A DNA stretch of 64,000 nucleotides from CAZJYI01 sp964550025 (GCA_964550025.1 CAZJYI010000013.1:1-64000); one strand, 5' to 3'. Shown: positions 26,407-36,740, counted from the first letter of the stretch. A program made the numbers and translations. The notes: generated by a model from the sequence alone, not told the origin.

Positions 26407-26536
26407 TGGAACGCGCCAAGCGTTCCGATTCCCCACGTGCGATCGGAAGACTCGGCGTCTTCCGCTACTTGCTTACGCGGGGTCCGTAGCGGAACGCGCC
26501 AGGCGTTCCGATCCACTCGCTCACGCTCGTGGCTAC
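26403..26536. repeat. Four GTAG-headed palindromes in a convergent intergenic region
   Basis: Order: type B (+) 26403-26427, whose TAG is the stop codon of the beta-helix gene; type C (-) 26444-26468 (GGAAGAC...GTCTTCC arms, ends CTAC); type B (+) 26486-26510; type D (-) 26510-26536, an exact inverted copy of 5074-5100. The B, inverted C, B order recurs at 42407-42514. The minus-strand gene ends 14 nt further on. Confidence 0.85.
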
Positions 26537-26549
26537 ATCGGGGTGGCGA

Positions 26550-28895
26550 CTACCTGCTGTTCGGCCGGTGCCAGAACGAGCGCCAGTAGCGTTCGTCGAC
26601 GGCGTATATGTCGCACGGCGATTGTGGGTCGTGGTCCTCCCCGAGGATGCCGTAGCGCTGCATCTCGCGCACGTAGTGCCCGTTCGGCCGGAATTCGGGC
26701 ATGTCGAAGCGCCGGGTCTTGTCGAGGTGGGCCTTGGCCTTTTCCACTCCGGCGAGGAGTCTGCCGTAGTCCGGATCGTTGGTGTCTGTGAACACTGGCG
26801 TTTTGCCGCAGAGTTGGAGACCTCCCGCCGTTTTGGCCAGGGGCGCCAGGAGGATGATGGACTTCTCCGGGCGCGTGAGGTTGGCGTGCAGCTCCTTGTG
26901 GCCGGGTATTCTCGCGTCTTTCGGGGGTTTCCCCTTGTTCTTGGGGCCGTGGCAGGATGCGCATCGGCGCCTGAGCACGTCGGTGTCCGGGGTGAAACGG
27001 ACCATTCCGGTTCCGAGCGAGGCATAGGTTCCGGGGTAGGGTGCGCCGGAATCGATCCAGAGACGAATCGCTTCGAACTCGTGTTGGCTGAGCTTCACGT
27101 CGTTATGGCCTTTGAGGAGCCGCTGAACGAGTGGGCTGGCCCAGGAGCCGATCTTGCGCGGCGCAATGTTGCCCCTGGCGTCGCGGCCGTGCGAGATGTG
27201 TCCTCGGCCCATCAGGGCGGCGTAGGCATGCGAGTACCACGGGCTGTGGTCTCCCGTGAGCGCAAGGCGGCCGGCGTATTTCTCGTAGCTGTGGCAGCGA
27301 ACGCAGTGCCGGTCGAGGATGGGCTGAATGTCGCGCGGGAACTCGAAGATGTCCGGTTGGTTGGCGATGGGTTGTATCTTGCTCGGTGGGCGGCTCATGG
27401 CCGCCAGGTTCACGCGTCCGCGCGGCGGCTCGACCCGGTGCTCGTGGCAACCGACGCAGCCGGTGACTTCTCCCGGCATAACGCTGACGAAAGACTGCAT
27501 GCGCTTGACCGACAGCCCATTCTTGTCGAGCGCGACAAAGAAGAGGGGCCGCATCGCCGGGACCTCCATGTAGGCCGAGCCGTCGGGTTCCACCGGAACC
27601 GTGCCGAGAATACGGGGCAGGGTGAAGCTGCCGCCCATGGTGATCGGTTCCATCGTTCCGCTGAAATTGACCGGTTTCGGCAAGGTCTCCAGCACGAGGA
27701 GCTGCGTGATTTCGCCGGGCTCAACTCCCTCCATGTTGCGGCCGCGCGTGACGTCGGTCAGCACGAGCCGCCCGGTTGCCTGCGACCAGTCCGTGCGCGA
27801 CAGGATGTCCGGTTCGCGCGGGCGTGCCCGAAGCGGCCGCGGTTCGTGGACGTCGAGGTGCTTGAGCTCGTCCGGCAGCGTGTAGATCGTCTCGGTTTTA
27901 CCCTGGCCGTCCATGACGGAGATACTGCGGTTGCGGGCCGCCAGGAAACAGTTTTCGCTGAAGGCGTAGGGGTCGCGCCAGTCGGGCTCGCGGCTGATCC
28001 GGCGCGCCTTTCCCTTGTCGTCGGGCCCGTTGCGCGGGTCGACAACCGTCACGTGTCCCGCGTGTTCCTTCTTGCCGTGACCCGGCGAGAAGGAAACGAC
28101 GACCTTCCGGGAGTTCGGGATCGGCTTGGCATCCAGCATTGCGGTGCCCGGATGCATGTTTCCAAACAGCACCATCTGCCCCGTGCCGTCCGGGTTGATG
28201 GTCCAGAGATGGTGGAATTGCACGCGGCTGCGGTCGACATACTCCCAGCGCATGAACATGACGCGTCCGTCCTGCAACATCCAGGGCGTATTGTCCTGCT
28301 CTACGTTCGCCGACAGCTGGCGGATGTTGCCGCCGTTCGGGTTGCAGCGGTACAGCACGGCAACCTGGGTGAACCAGCATTGCACGAAGCGGTTGCAGCG
28401 CGACGAGCAGAACATGAGGTCGCCGTCCGGCAGGTAGACGGGCTCGAGGTCGTCAAACGGACCGTCGGTAATCTGCCGGAGCCCCTTGCCGTCCACGCCG
28501 ATTTCGTAGAGGTGATAGTGCTTGGTCCCGCCCGGACGGTAGCAGAACAGGATCTTCTTCGCATCGTAGTGGACATGCGGGTCGCGCACGCCGCCCTCGG
28601 GATCGTCGAGCAGCACTTTCAGCTCGCCCGTGTGCAGGTTCAGGCGGCAGAGACGGCCGCCGGCAGGACCGTACATCACCTGCTTCGGGTTCTTCACGTG
28701 ATGCCCGAAGTTCGCGTACCAATGCCCGTCGCGTCCCATGCCGCGTACGGCAAACACGATCTCCTCGAGCCACTCCATGTCCTTCTCGAGAAACCCCGCC
28801 AGCATCGGGCCCGGTTCCGCGGCAAACGAAACCGCAGACAGGCCAACCAGGGCGAAGGCTACCGAGAGCGGCACCCAACCGAAACGTCGCTTCAT
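26550..28895 (-). CDS. Hydrazine synthase alpha-like PD40/cytochrome c protein, copy 1
   Basis: ATG 28895 follows GGAG at 8 nt; 781 residues with a signal peptide (WVPLSVAFALVGLSAVSFA). The first about 400 residues form a PD40/WD-type propeller (KILFCYRPGGTKHYHLYEI, GLRQITDGPFDDLEPVYLPD). The block RILGTVPVEPDGSAYMEVPA is characteristic of the hydrazine synthase alpha-subunit middle domain, a family much wider than anammox bacteria. Three CxxCH haem sites follow: CVGCH (480), CVRCH (531) and CASCH (645). It has the closest domain match to the protein at 56884 (both end DERYWRSFWH / DQAYWRSFWH). Likely periplasmic electron transfer or small-molecule redox; the substrate is unknown and hydrazine synthesis is not implied. 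Confidence 0.85.
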   Translation of the reverse strand: MKRRFGWVPLSVAFALVGLSAVSFAAEPGPMLAGFLEKDMEWLEEIVFAVRGMGRDGHWYANFGHHVKNPKQVMYGPAGGRLCRLNLHTGELKVLLDDPEGGVRDPHVHYDAKKILFCYRPGGTKHYHLYEIGVDGKGLRQITDGPFDDLEPVYLPDGDLMFCSSRCNRFVQCWFTQVAVLYRCNPNGGNIRQLSANVEQDNTPWMLQDGRVMFMRWEYVDRSRVQFHHLWTINPDGTGQMVLFGNMHPGTAMLDAKPIPNSRKVVVSFSPGHGKKEHAGHVTVVDPRNGPDDKGKARRISREPDWRDPYAFSENCFLAARNRSISVMDGQGKTETIYTLPDELKHLDVHEPRPLRARPREPDILSRTDWSQATGRLVLTDVTRGRNMEGVEPGEITQLLVLETLPKPVNFSGTMEPITMGGSFTLPRILGTVPVEPDGSAYMEVPAMRPLFFVALDKNGLSVKRMQSFVSVMPGEVTGCVGCHEHRVEPPRGRVNLAAMSRPPSKIQPIANQPDIFEFPRDIQPILDRHCVRCHSYEKYAGRLALTGDHSPWYSHAYAALMGRGHISHGRDARGNIAPRKIGSWASPLVQRLLKGHNDVKLSQHEFEAIRLWIDSGAPYPGTYASLGTGMVRFTPDTDVLRRRCASCHGPKNKGKPPKDARIPGHKELHANLTRPEKSIILLAPLAKTAGGLQLCGKTPVFTDTNDPDYGRLLAGVEKAKAHLDKTRRFDMPEFRPNGHYVREMQRYGILGEDHDPQSPCDIYAVDERYWRSFWHRPNSR

Positions 28896-29041
28896 ACTCA
28901 ATGCTCCACAGAATCTCATTCTCGGCGTTGTAGTCCGCGCCCTTTCCCAAAGTCAACGCCAATGTTGCCGCACGGTGGTGGCGCGGGTCCTGCCGATTGG
29001 ATGCGCGGAACAGATTTCGGCGCTATGTGGGAGGTCAGACA

Positions 29042-29143
29042 GTAGCGCCCCGCTCCCGCGGGGTGACCCGTTGCGCGGGTCTCGGACCCGCGCATCCCTG
29101 CAGTGCCGACACGCGCACCGCGAATACGTGGGTTCCGCGCTAC
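29042..29143. repeat. Composite GTAG-headed palindromes upstream of the copy 1 cytochrome gene
   Basis: GTAGCG 29042-29047 precedes CCCCGC-TCCC-GCGGGG (29048-29063), then GCGCGGGTC-TCG-GACCCGCGC (29073-29093), and an inverted GCGCTAC end near 29137. It lies in the 344-nt gap between two minus-strand genes (28896-29239). Nothing else was recognised in that gap apart from G-rich sequence at 29180-29230. Confidence 0.75.
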
Positions 29144-29239
29144 GTGGGAGGGCCGACCGTTGGCCGACGGCGGGACAGGTTGGGGAGAGAGTAGGGGTTA
29201 GAGTACGCGCGAGAGTAGAGGGGGGAATGCGGGGTGCCG

Positions 29240-32200
29240 TCACCGGTTGGACGCCGCAGACCGGGCGAAGGTCACATCACCCCACAGGTTGGGGTGCAGC
29301 ATGATTTCGCCGGGGATGTCGTCGACGAGCATGGTGGCCGGGTTTGCCCAGTAGGAGCGCAGTTGCGTCTCGGTCCCCTCGGCGTCGCCGAAGGTCACGC
29401 CGAAGTCGGCCCGGTGCACGGCGTCGGCAACCATCAGTCCCAGCGCATCCAATGGGATTCTCGCGTTGACAATGTATGCGTTGTGCGTGGTCTTCACGTC
29501 GATCTGCGCCTCGGTGAGTTGCCGCACGTCGTCTACCTTCTCCCCGCGCCACGGAGAAGTGAACTCGACCGGGTTGCCGCCGCCCGGCTTGCGGTGTTCG
29601 TACAGAATCGCGATCGACTTGTCCTCGTAGGGCGCAATAGAGAGGCGCTTGTCGCCCACGACCGGTTCGCGCCGCCCGGGATCGGCGCAGGGATCGACGC
29701 CAAGCTGCAGGTCGACCGTGTCGCCCGTTGCGAAGAGCGTGGTCCACTCGCGGCCGTTGTTGATCCATGGGGACGGGTCCTGCACCTTGTAGATCAGATG
29801 CAGACACTCATCCTCGATTGCCGCACTCAACTCGACCTTGAACTTCCCGTTTCGGTCCCAACTCAGTCTGCCCGGAATGGAGAACTCCCTGGTTGCCGCG
29901 GTTTGCGCGAGCTCGCGCCGGCCGCGTCGTTCGGCGGCGGCAATCTGCTCGCGCGTCACGGTCACTTGTCCGGACAACCGTTTCGCCTCCGCGATACCGC
30001 TCAACTCGTAGATGCGATAAGGGCCGTGGCCGATCTGCGCGTAGTACTTCCCGTCGCGCTCCGAACGGTCGAACATGCCGCCGAAGATCTCGCCGCCCAG
30101 GCGGTACTCGTTCTTGAGGTAGCTGACGCGGACGTCGGTGAAGACCTCGTCAAGGTAGAGTCCGTCCGACGTCAGCAGGAAGCAGCGGCCGTGGTTGCCG
30201 TTCAGGAAGAAGACGTCGGCTTTGTCGTCGAAGGGCGCCATTCCAAGGATGCCCAGCGTTCCCTGCATGACGCCGGCCTCCGGCAGCGGCGCCTTGTGGG
30301 AACCGTGCACGTTGCTCCACTCGTTCGGATAGGTCCAAAGGTGCGTCCCGTCGGCGGCGTAAGCGTTCATTTCGGGATCGGAGTTGAAGACGAACCGACC
30401 AAACCGGTCGCGAGCCGTGGCTACGCCGTTGCGCTTGTAGCCGGGTGTGAGATCGACATCCGTACCCCTGGCGACGGCTTCATTGAGCGCGGGGTAGTCG
30501 GGAATGCCGTTGGGCAGGAAGCCCTTGGGCTCGATCGCCACCACCCTGGTCTGCTCGCCGACGACCGCGGGGAAGCAGAAGGTCAGGGAGCGTTGCAGGT
30601 GACCCCAGGCGCCGTCGGCAAACTTGACGCCCTCCTCGGTGAAGTCGAACTCCGCCTGCTGCGGTTTGCCGTCGGCGTTGCGGTCCACCCACAACACGCC
30701 CGCTACACGCCCCGCCCACGGCTTGCCTTGCCCCTTGCTCCCGCGCTTCTCTTCCTTCCGCTTCTCCGGCCATCTGGCGTAGAACGCGTCAATGTAAGCT
30801 TGCGGCGGTTTCCAGCCACACCCGTAGGCAAAGTGATGCGTGCCGCAGGCCGCGGCAAAGTCGCGCACGGTTCCGTCGTCGAGCACTTCGGACAGCAGCG
30901 CAATCTTCCCGCGCGTGGTGATGAAGGTGCGGCCGGCTTCGCGGAAGAACGAATAGCCCATGGGATGGTAGTGCTCAAAGTGGGCTTCGTCGCGTCCCAT
31001 GATGTGCGTGGGACGTGCGGTTCCGGCGTTGATGTCGATGTCCCAGAAACACCCGAGCCCGATCCAGCGCCGCGCATTGGCGGGATCGAATCCCGAACCG
31101 CAGCCGCCGTAGTGGGGCATGCCGAATTTCTCGTAGACAACGGCGTTCTTCTCGAGGTCCCACGCGAGAATACGTTTCGGGTTCCACCGTCTCTCGGTCA
31201 CCCAGAGCTTGCCGTCCGGGCCGAACGTCAGACCGGCCGGGTTGACCATCCGAGCGGGATCGTAGGCGCCGTCGTACGGTCCGCCTGGCGTCCCGACGGT
31301 TCCCCTGGGCGTCCCGTTCGGAGCAAAGCGACGCACCTGGTGCGAGCGGGTATCGCTCACGAGGATGTCGCCGTTCGGCGCGATGGTCATGCCCGCTATG
31401 TCCAGGTCACCTGTTTCAAAGAGGACGTCTCGATCGCTCAGGCGGGTGACTTCCGTGTCGGTAGCCACGAAAACGTCCGTGTCGGAAGCGGCCAGGTGGC
31501 GAACCCCGTCGATGTCGATCGAGAAAGCCAACTCTCCCGTGTGCTCGTGAAAGATCAGAATGGTGCCCTTGTCCCGCGACCCCACGTATATCTTCCCGTC
31601 GCGAACGGCCATGCCGCCCAGGTTGTACTCGCCCAGGTCGGGGTGATTCGATCCGGGACCGACGACCATCGTGTCGGCCACAAAAGCGCGTTTTCGTCCC
31701 GGGAACGGAACAACCTTGCCGGTCTGCAGGTCATAGCGTGCGACCGTCAGCTTCCAGGTGGCGGTCCAGTCGTCCCGGCTGAAGTCGATGCCTTTGCGTC
31801 CGCCCCAACCGAAGCCGTCTTGCGCGCAGTAGAGGAACTTGCCGTACACAGCGATGGCATTGTGACCGATGCCGAATCCCTGTTGATGTTCGTACCCCTG
31901 CACAAAGCTGCCGTCCGCGTCGAGTGCCATCAGTGCCCACCCGCCTTCGGTAACCGTTGCCGCGAAGAAGACATGGTTGCTGTTTGATGTAGCGTGGTGA
32001 AGCAGACCGTGGTTCGTTCCCCACGGTGCCGTGGTCTTCTCGCCGCCGTTGGCAAAGCACGTCCCGTAGCGGGGGGTGATGCCGGGATGTGTGATGCCGC
32101 GCCAACGGTAGGCGCCGGGCGCGATCAGCCGACCGACCTCGTCGAGACCGTCCCACGTCACGGTGTGCCGGCCGCGCGCGAAGGTGCGCCCCGAGACGAG

Positions 32201-34369
32201 ATTGCGGACGCGGTGACCGGCCTCGTCTTCGACTGCTAGCGTGGCCTTGCCCTCGACGGGCTGCTCGAACGCGATCCGGATCTGTTGCTTTCGCTCCGCA
32301 ACACTCTCGCGATAGCCCGCCAGGTCGAACGGAGCCCAGGTCGCGGGATTGTCCGAGAACGGCGCGTGGATGGCACGGCCGTCAAGGAACCGCAGCCGTT
32401 CGCGTTGGTCCGGCGTGCGGAGTGCGACAGCGAGCCGGAGTCCGGACCAGTCGTCCGGCGGGAGCTCGATGGCCTTGCCGCGGCTGACGTACGCTTTGGC
32501 ACGGCCCGCCACGCCGACCGTCACTTCCGGCGTCGTCGTGCGTACTGCCAGGGAGAGCCGGTCGCCGTTGGTCCGCAACGCGAGCGCACATGGCAACCCG
32601 CCGGGACGACCGAGCGACACGTACTCCGCCTCGTCGAACGGCAGGGGCATCCGCGCGGCGCCAATTGTCCGTGGCTTGATGGGGCGGACGGGGGGGGTAG
32701 GGGACAGTTCCAGTTTCACGAGCCGCTGGCGGCCGGCTTCGATGACGGCGATTCGGTCGCCGCAGACGGCGAGTTGCCGCGGTTCGTCCAAGCCGTCGCA
32801 GGACGCGATGCGTCGGGTGAGGGATTCGTAGAGATGAACGACTCCGTTTGAGGTATCGCTCACGGCGAAACGCTTCCCGTCCCCGTGCACATAGGCCGTT
32901 GGGCCGAAACCGGATATCCGCCGGTTGGCCGTTCTCCACGTGCCGTCCTCACCACGGTCAAAGACAACCACCTCGCCGCCATCCGCCGCCAGGAGCCGGC
33001 CATCGACCCACGCCAGGCTGGTGCAGTCGGTCAGGCTCGGGAGAAACGTGCCCTTGGGTCCTGCGCCGAGCTGGCCATTCGGGTTCAACCCGAACTCCAT
33101 GGCTTTTCCGTCCTTCCGGGTGACGAGCAGCCGCGGTTTCCCGCCGGCCGTCTCGATTGCCGCGGCCCCCGTTCCCAGGTCGTCTGCCTTGACGCCGTCG
33201 AGTCCTTTCTGTGCGAAGTGGGCCCAGCCGTGCTCGTCGATGAAAGGCCCGTGCACGGCCTGGAAGTAGCGGTTGTAGTGGTTCTTGATGAAGCAGAGCG
33301 TCCTGCCGCCTATCACCACCGGTTGCGTGGTATGCACGGGGGCGACGTCTCCGAGCGTGTGCGGGGCGTCCGGCGTATCCGACCAGCGCCAGCTTCCGCG
33401 CGGTGTCCAGATGTTGCCTTCGGCATCCAGCGCCAATGCATCGAGTTCGCGCAGTGCGCCGAGGCGACGGACCACCCGGAACCGGCTCTCCTCATCGCGC
33501 CATTGGAGCAATTGCACGATGCCTTTGAGGCCGGATACGGCGAAGATGTCGTCCCTGACGTGTGCGAGCCCGACACCGTGCGTGAGGTCGCTGCTTTCGG
33601 GCAGGTAGCCGATGAACGTGCCTGACGCGCCGCCCAGGACCACGCCCGGCTCCGGTTCGAAGGCGGAATTGTAACGGAAGATCGTCCCATGCCAGGCGTG
33701 GGTGTACCAGTACGTACCGATCTTCTGCGGACGTTCCCCTTTGAAAGGTCTGGGGAATCCCTTGAGCCGCCTGCCGTTTTCCCACGCCGACGCGTGGCCG
33801 CGGTCGAAACTGAAGACCGTGCCACTGTTGTCCACGTGCAGGAAACGAACGTCCTCTCCTACCTCTGCAATGGATGCGCGTGTGCCGGTCGCGGCATCCA
33901 GCCAGAACAGTTCTTCCGCGACGCGAATCGCCACCCGTCCTTTGTGGGCGCCGGAGGACATGACGGGTACTTTGGTCTCCAGGCGCTCGGGTTTCGTTCC
34001 CGCGGCTGCGTCGACTGGTAGCCTGTAGAGCGTATCCCGGATCTTGAGCAACAGCATTTCACCGGCCAGCGTCATCTGGTCCTTGCGATCGCTGCTGGCC
34101 GGGAGCGGGTACGTAGCGAGGAGCCGGCCGTCGAGCGCATATCGATTGAGCTGTGTCGCTCCGCCGCGCTCCCACACCGTGTTCGCGGCGTCCACCACCG
34201 GTCCCAGCCCGGGAGCCGGGCGGCCCGAGAACATGACGCGCGTTTCGCCGGACTCGCCGGAGTTGCCCAGCACTCCGGCCAAACGCAGCTCGGCGCCCGG
34301 GGAGTGCATGTGCAGAAGCAACAGGAGGGAAGCTCGTGCGAGCTGTCTCTTCAAGTCGGTCGGTTTCAT
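29240..34369 (-). CDS. Giant secreted beta-propeller protein with FlgD-like Ig and CBM9-type domains
   Basis: ATG 34369 with GGGAGG 10 nt upstream and a signal segment (KRQLARASLLLLLHMHSPGA). The 1709 residues contain NHL/SMP-30-like propeller repeats in the first and middle thirds (LRELDALALDAEGNIWTPRG; DIAGMTIAPNGDILVSDTRS; VNPAGLTFGPDGKLWVTERR). Between the propellers is a FlgD-type Ig motif (GRHTVTWDGLDEVGRLIAPG). The C-terminal 230 residues resemble carbohydrate-binding family 9 (KVELSAAIEDECLHLIYKVQD; TGDTVDLQLGVDPCADPG; ARIPLDALGL). CBM9-type modules bind sugar chain ends or anchor proteins. No catalytic domain is evident. It is divergent from the TonB receptor operon. Confidence 0.8.
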   Translation of the reverse strand: MKPTDLKRQLARASLLLLLHMHSPGAELRLAGVLGNSGESGETRVMFSGRPAPGLGPVVDAANTVWERGGATQLNRYALDGRLLATYPLPASSDRKDQMTLAGEMLLLKIRDTLYRLPVDAAAGTKPERLETKVPVMSSGAHKGRVAIRVAEELFWLDAATGTRASIAEVGEDVRFLHVDNSGTVFSFDRGHASAWENGRRLKGFPRPFKGERPQKIGTYWYTHAWHGTIFRYNSAFEPEPGVVLGGASGTFIGYLPESSDLTHGVGLAHVRDDIFAVSGLKGIVQLLQWRDEESRFRVVRRLGALRELDALALDAEGNIWTPRGSWRWSDTPDAPHTLGDVAPVHTTQPVVIGGRTLCFIKNHYNRYFQAVHGPFIDEHGWAHFAQKGLDGVKADDLGTGAAAIETAGGKPRLLVTRKDGKAMEFGLNPNGQLGAGPKGTFLPSLTDCTSLAWVDGRLLAADGGEVVVFDRGEDGTWRTANRRISGFGPTAYVHGDGKRFAVSDTSNGVVHLYESLTRRIASCDGLDEPRQLAVCGDRIAVIEAGRQRLVKLELSPTPPVRPIKPRTIGAARMPLPFDEAEYVSLGRPGGLPCALALRTNGDRLSLAVRTTTPEVTVGVAGRAKAYVSRGKAIELPPDDWSGLRLAVALRTPDQRERLRFLDGRAIHAPFSDNPATWAPFDLAGYRESVAERKQQIRIAFEQPVEGKATLAVEDEAGHRVRNLVSGRTFARGRHTVTWDGLDEVGRLIAPGAYRWRGITHPGITPRYGTCFANGGEKTTAPWGTNHGLLHHATSNSNHVFFAATVTEGGWALMALDADGSFVQGYEHQQGFGIGHNAIAVYGKFLYCAQDGFGWGGRKGIDFSRDDWTATWKLTVARYDLQTGKVVPFPGRKRAFVADTMVVGPGSNHPDLGEYNLGGMAVRDGKIYVGSRDKGTILIFHEHTGELAFSIDIDGVRHLAASDTDVFVATDTEVTRLSDRDVLFETGDLDIAGMTIAPNGDILVSDTRSHQVRRFAPNGTPRGTVGTPGGPYDGAYDPARMVNPAGLTFGPDGKLWVTERRWNPKRILAWDLEKNAVVYEKFGMPHYGGCGSGFDPANARRWIGLGCFWDIDINAGTARPTHIMGRDEAHFEHYHPMGYSFFREAGRTFITTRGKIALLSEVLDDGTVRDFAAACGTHHFAYGCGWKPPQAYIDAFYARWPEKRKEEKRGSKGQGKPWAGRVAGVLWVDRNADGKPQQAEFDFTEEGVKFADGAWGHLQRSLTFCFPAVVGEQTRVVAIEPKGFLPNGIPDYPALNEAVARGTDVDLTPGYKRNGVATARDRFGRFVFNSDPEMNAYAADGTHLWTYPNEWSNVHGSHKAPLPEAGVMQGTLGILGMAPFDDKADVFFLNGNHGRCFLLTSDGLYLDEVFTDVRVSYLKNEYRLGGEIFGGMFDRSERDGKYYAQIGHGPYRIYELSGIAEAKRLSGQVTVTREQIAAAERRGRRELAQTAATREFSIPGRLSWDRNGKFKVELSAAIEDECLHLIYKVQDPSPWINNGREWTTLFATGDTVDLQLGVDPCADPGRREPVVGDKRLSIAPYEDKSIAILYEHRKPGGGNPVEFTSPWRGEKVDDVRQLTEAQIDVKTTHNAYIVNARIPLDALGLMVADAVHRADFGVTFGDAEGTETQLRSYWANPATMLVDDIPGEIMLHPNLWGDVTFARSAASNR

Positions 34370-34676
34370 TGGGGTTGAGCCTCCCTGGCAGCCCGTTCCA
34401 CGAGTGGATCGGGGCGCCACTATTGACGGTCTTGATCAACGCGACGCGTCGTGCGCACGTATGGGTGGTGATGATAGTGGCCGAGGACGCGGACGCAAGC
34501 GTTTCCTTCACGCCGGGCGGTAGCGGGAGAAGTAGAGTCTGAGACCGTGCATGCGACTGCGCTCTCGTGCTTGACGTGAGGGATGGCGAAGCGCATGATT
34601 CAGCGAGAAGGAAGAGTGGAAAGACGTTGCTGCATCGGCCGTTGCTTTCCCGGGACCTCGCGAGAGGGGAGATTCT
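34370..34676. other. Divergent intergenic region with no recognised signal
   Basis: These 307 bases separate the giant propeller gene (-) from the TonB receptor operon (+). I see GC-rich sequence, a GAGAGGGGAG ribosome site just before the GTG at 34677 and a GGGAGG site for the minus gene, but no promoter, hairpin or gene that I can support. Confidence 0.6.
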
Positions 34677-36740
34677 GTGAGTCCGCGTTCTTCATCAACC
34701 GTAAGACTGTCCCTCGCCCTATTCGTCGCTACGGGTTCGTTGGCCTGGACGGGGTTCCCCGTCTGTTTGGCGCGTGCGGACGACTCGGGGGCGGGGTCGG
34801 CGGAGGAGGTCCCGGTCGCTGTTGACGAGATCCGGCAGTGGCTGAAGAGACCGATAGCTCCCTACCGCAGACTGGCAACCCTCGAGGATACCGCGGGTGC
34901 CGTGTTCGTGATCACGCGCGAGGACATTCGTCGGTCGGGGGCAACATCGTTGCCGGACGTCTTGCGCATGGTGCCCGGTGTTGAGGTCGCCATGTCCAAC
35001 GACAACGATGCGTACGTGTCGATTCGCGGTTTCAACGAAGAAACCGAGAACAAGCTGCTCGTACTTGTGGACGGCCGCACAATATACAGCCCGGTCTTCT
35101 CCGGGGTCTTCTGGTATGAACAGGACTTCCTACTGGACGAGATCGAGCGAATCGAGGTCTTGCGTGGACCGGGGGCTTCTGCGTGGGGTGCCAACGCCGT
35201 CAATGGTGTCATCAACATCATCACCAGTCGGTCCAAGGACCAGTTGGGTGGCAGGGTCTCCGTGAGCGGCGGGACGTTCGACCGCCTCATCGCATCCGCC
35301 CGCTACGGTGCGACCCTGGGGAAACACGGTTACGCCGCCTTCTGGGGGAAGTTCTTCGACAAGGACCAGGTGGACTCCAGCCGCAATGCCGCCAAGCTGA
35401 CGTCCAGCGATTGGGACAGCATCCTCTTGGGATTGCGCTATGACTGGGACCCCCCCGAACCGCACTGTTTCAGCCTGCGCAGCGGTTGGCACCATATCGG
35501 GGCCGACGACAAGTTCGTCACTTACGACCTCACGTCCCCCTACCAGGCGGTCAGCGAATACCGGCGCGAAGGCACCCAGTTCTACGTGCTGGGCGACTAC
35601 GAGCGCCAGTTTTCCGAGGATAGCGTCGGGTCCGTGCAGGTGTTCTACGACTATGACCGCAACGACTATGGCAACGGCGTGCTGCGGTGCGAGACATTCG
35701 ATGTCGATTCAGAGGCTGCCGTCCCTTTCGGGGAGCGCCACAGCGTTGTCTGTGGTGTGGGCTATCGTCTCTTGTGGGATGACATTGAGACGCCGGATAC
35801 AGGCACGACCTTCTTCAACCCGTCTGAATCGAGCCGCAGCTTGTACACCCTGTTCGCGGAAGACGAGATGGAGGTCCTCGAAGACCTCCTGTACCTGCAG
35901 GCGGGCTGCAAAGTGGAGCACAATGCCTATTCGGGCTGGGAATGGCAGCCGAACGTACGGTTTCGAATCAAACCGATGAAAGACCACACGCTCTGGGGGG
36001 CGGTTTCGCGTGCCGTGCGGACCCCGTCGCGGTTGGATAGCGACACCAGCGGCGCCGTCAGTTCCGGCCCCGGTACGCTGCTGGACGATGACCGATACCC
36101 CGTGCAGTGGGTTATCGTGGAAGGCGATCCCGATTCCGAGACCCTCATTGCCTACGAGCTCGGATACCGGGCGCAGCTCTCTCCGGCCGTGGCCTTCGAT
36201 GTGTCGGCGTTCTACAACGACTACGACAAGCTGCGCACCTACCGCGTGCTGAGCTCCGGCTACGAGCTGTCTTCGGACCCTGTTTCTCACTACCAGCTTC
36301 TGATGGCGATCGACAGCGGCAAGGAGGGCAGGTCGTACGGTAGTGAAGTGAGTGCCTGGTGGCAGGTTCTGAGTAACTGGAGACTGATCGCGGGGTATTC
36401 CTACATCGACATCGAGACGGAGATTACCGACTCGAGCTCGATCGACGTGCCGGCCGTCACCGGGATCGACGGCAAAAGCCCCGAACACAGTTTCAGTCTG
36501 CGTTCGCAGTGGGATGTTACACGCGAGATCGATTGCGACATATGGGTGCGCCACGTTGACGATCTACCCGCCCTTGAGGTCGATGCATACACGACGGTGG
36601 ACCTGCGCCTGGCATGGCGGCCCCGCGGCGACCTCGAACTGTCGCTGGTTGGGCGAAACCTGGTGGACGAGTCGCACCAGGAGTTTCGTTGGTACGAAGT
36701 TGAGCGGAGCGTCCACGCCAGCCTGGCCTGGGATTTCTGA
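34677..36740 (+). CDS. TonB-dependent outer-membrane receptor
   Basis: GTG 34677 with GAGAGGGGAG about 6 nt upstream; 687 residues with a signal peptide ending CLARADD. The plug domain (about 65-190) is canonical: GAVFVITREDIRRSGATSLP, VLRMVPGVEVAM, VSIRGFNEETENKLLVLVDG, IERIEVLRGPGASAWGANAV, NGVINIITSRSKDQLGG. The barrel follows, with the conserved end LSLVGRNLVDESHQEF and a terminal Phe (LAWDF). Size and motifs fit a vitamin B12/siderophore-type or uncharacterised small-ligand receptor. It is co-transcribed with a YfiR-like protein and a sensor kinase (27-nt and 4-nt gaps), a gene order found in other bacteria with DUF4154 proteins, so a sensing role is likely. Confidence 0.92.
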   Translation: MSPRSSSTVRLSLALFVATGSLAWTGFPVCLARADDSGAGSAEEVPVAVDEIRQWLKRPIAPYRRLATLEDTAGAVFVITREDIRRSGATSLPDVLRMVPGVEVAMSNDNDAYVSIRGFNEETENKLLVLVDGRTIYSPVFSGVFWYEQDFLLDEIERIEVLRGPGASAWGANAVNGVINIITSRSKDQLGGRVSVSGGTFDRLIASARYGATLGKHGYAAFWGKFFDKDQVDSSRNAAKLTSSDWDSILLGLRYDWDPPEPHCFSLRSGWHHIGADDKFVTYDLTSPYQAVSEYRREGTQFYVLGDYERQFSEDSVGSVQVFYDYDRNDYGNGVLRCETFDVDSEAAVPFGERHSVVCGVGYRLLWDDIETPDTGTTFFNPSESSRSLYTLFAEDEMEVLEDLLYLQAGCKVEHNAYSGWEWQPNVRFRIKPMKDHTLWGAVSRAVRTPSRLDSDTSGAVSSGPGTLLDDDRYPVQWVIVEGDPDSETLIAYELGYRAQLSPAVAFDVSAFYNDYDKLRTYRVLSSGYELSSDPVSHYQLLMAIDSGKEGRSYGSEVSAWWQVLSNWRLIAGYSYIDIETEITDSSSIDVPAVTGIDGKSPEHSFSLRSQWDVTREIDCDIWVRHVDDLPALEVDAYTTVDLRLAWRPRGDLELSLVGRNLVDESHQEFRWYEVERSVHASLAWDF

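Noticed and set aside
26550..28895. Evidence for anammox metabolism from the hydrazine synthase-like proteins
   Set aside because: The domain occurs widely outside anammox bacteria, and no hydrazine synthase beta/gamma or hydrazine dehydrogenase genes are seen here.
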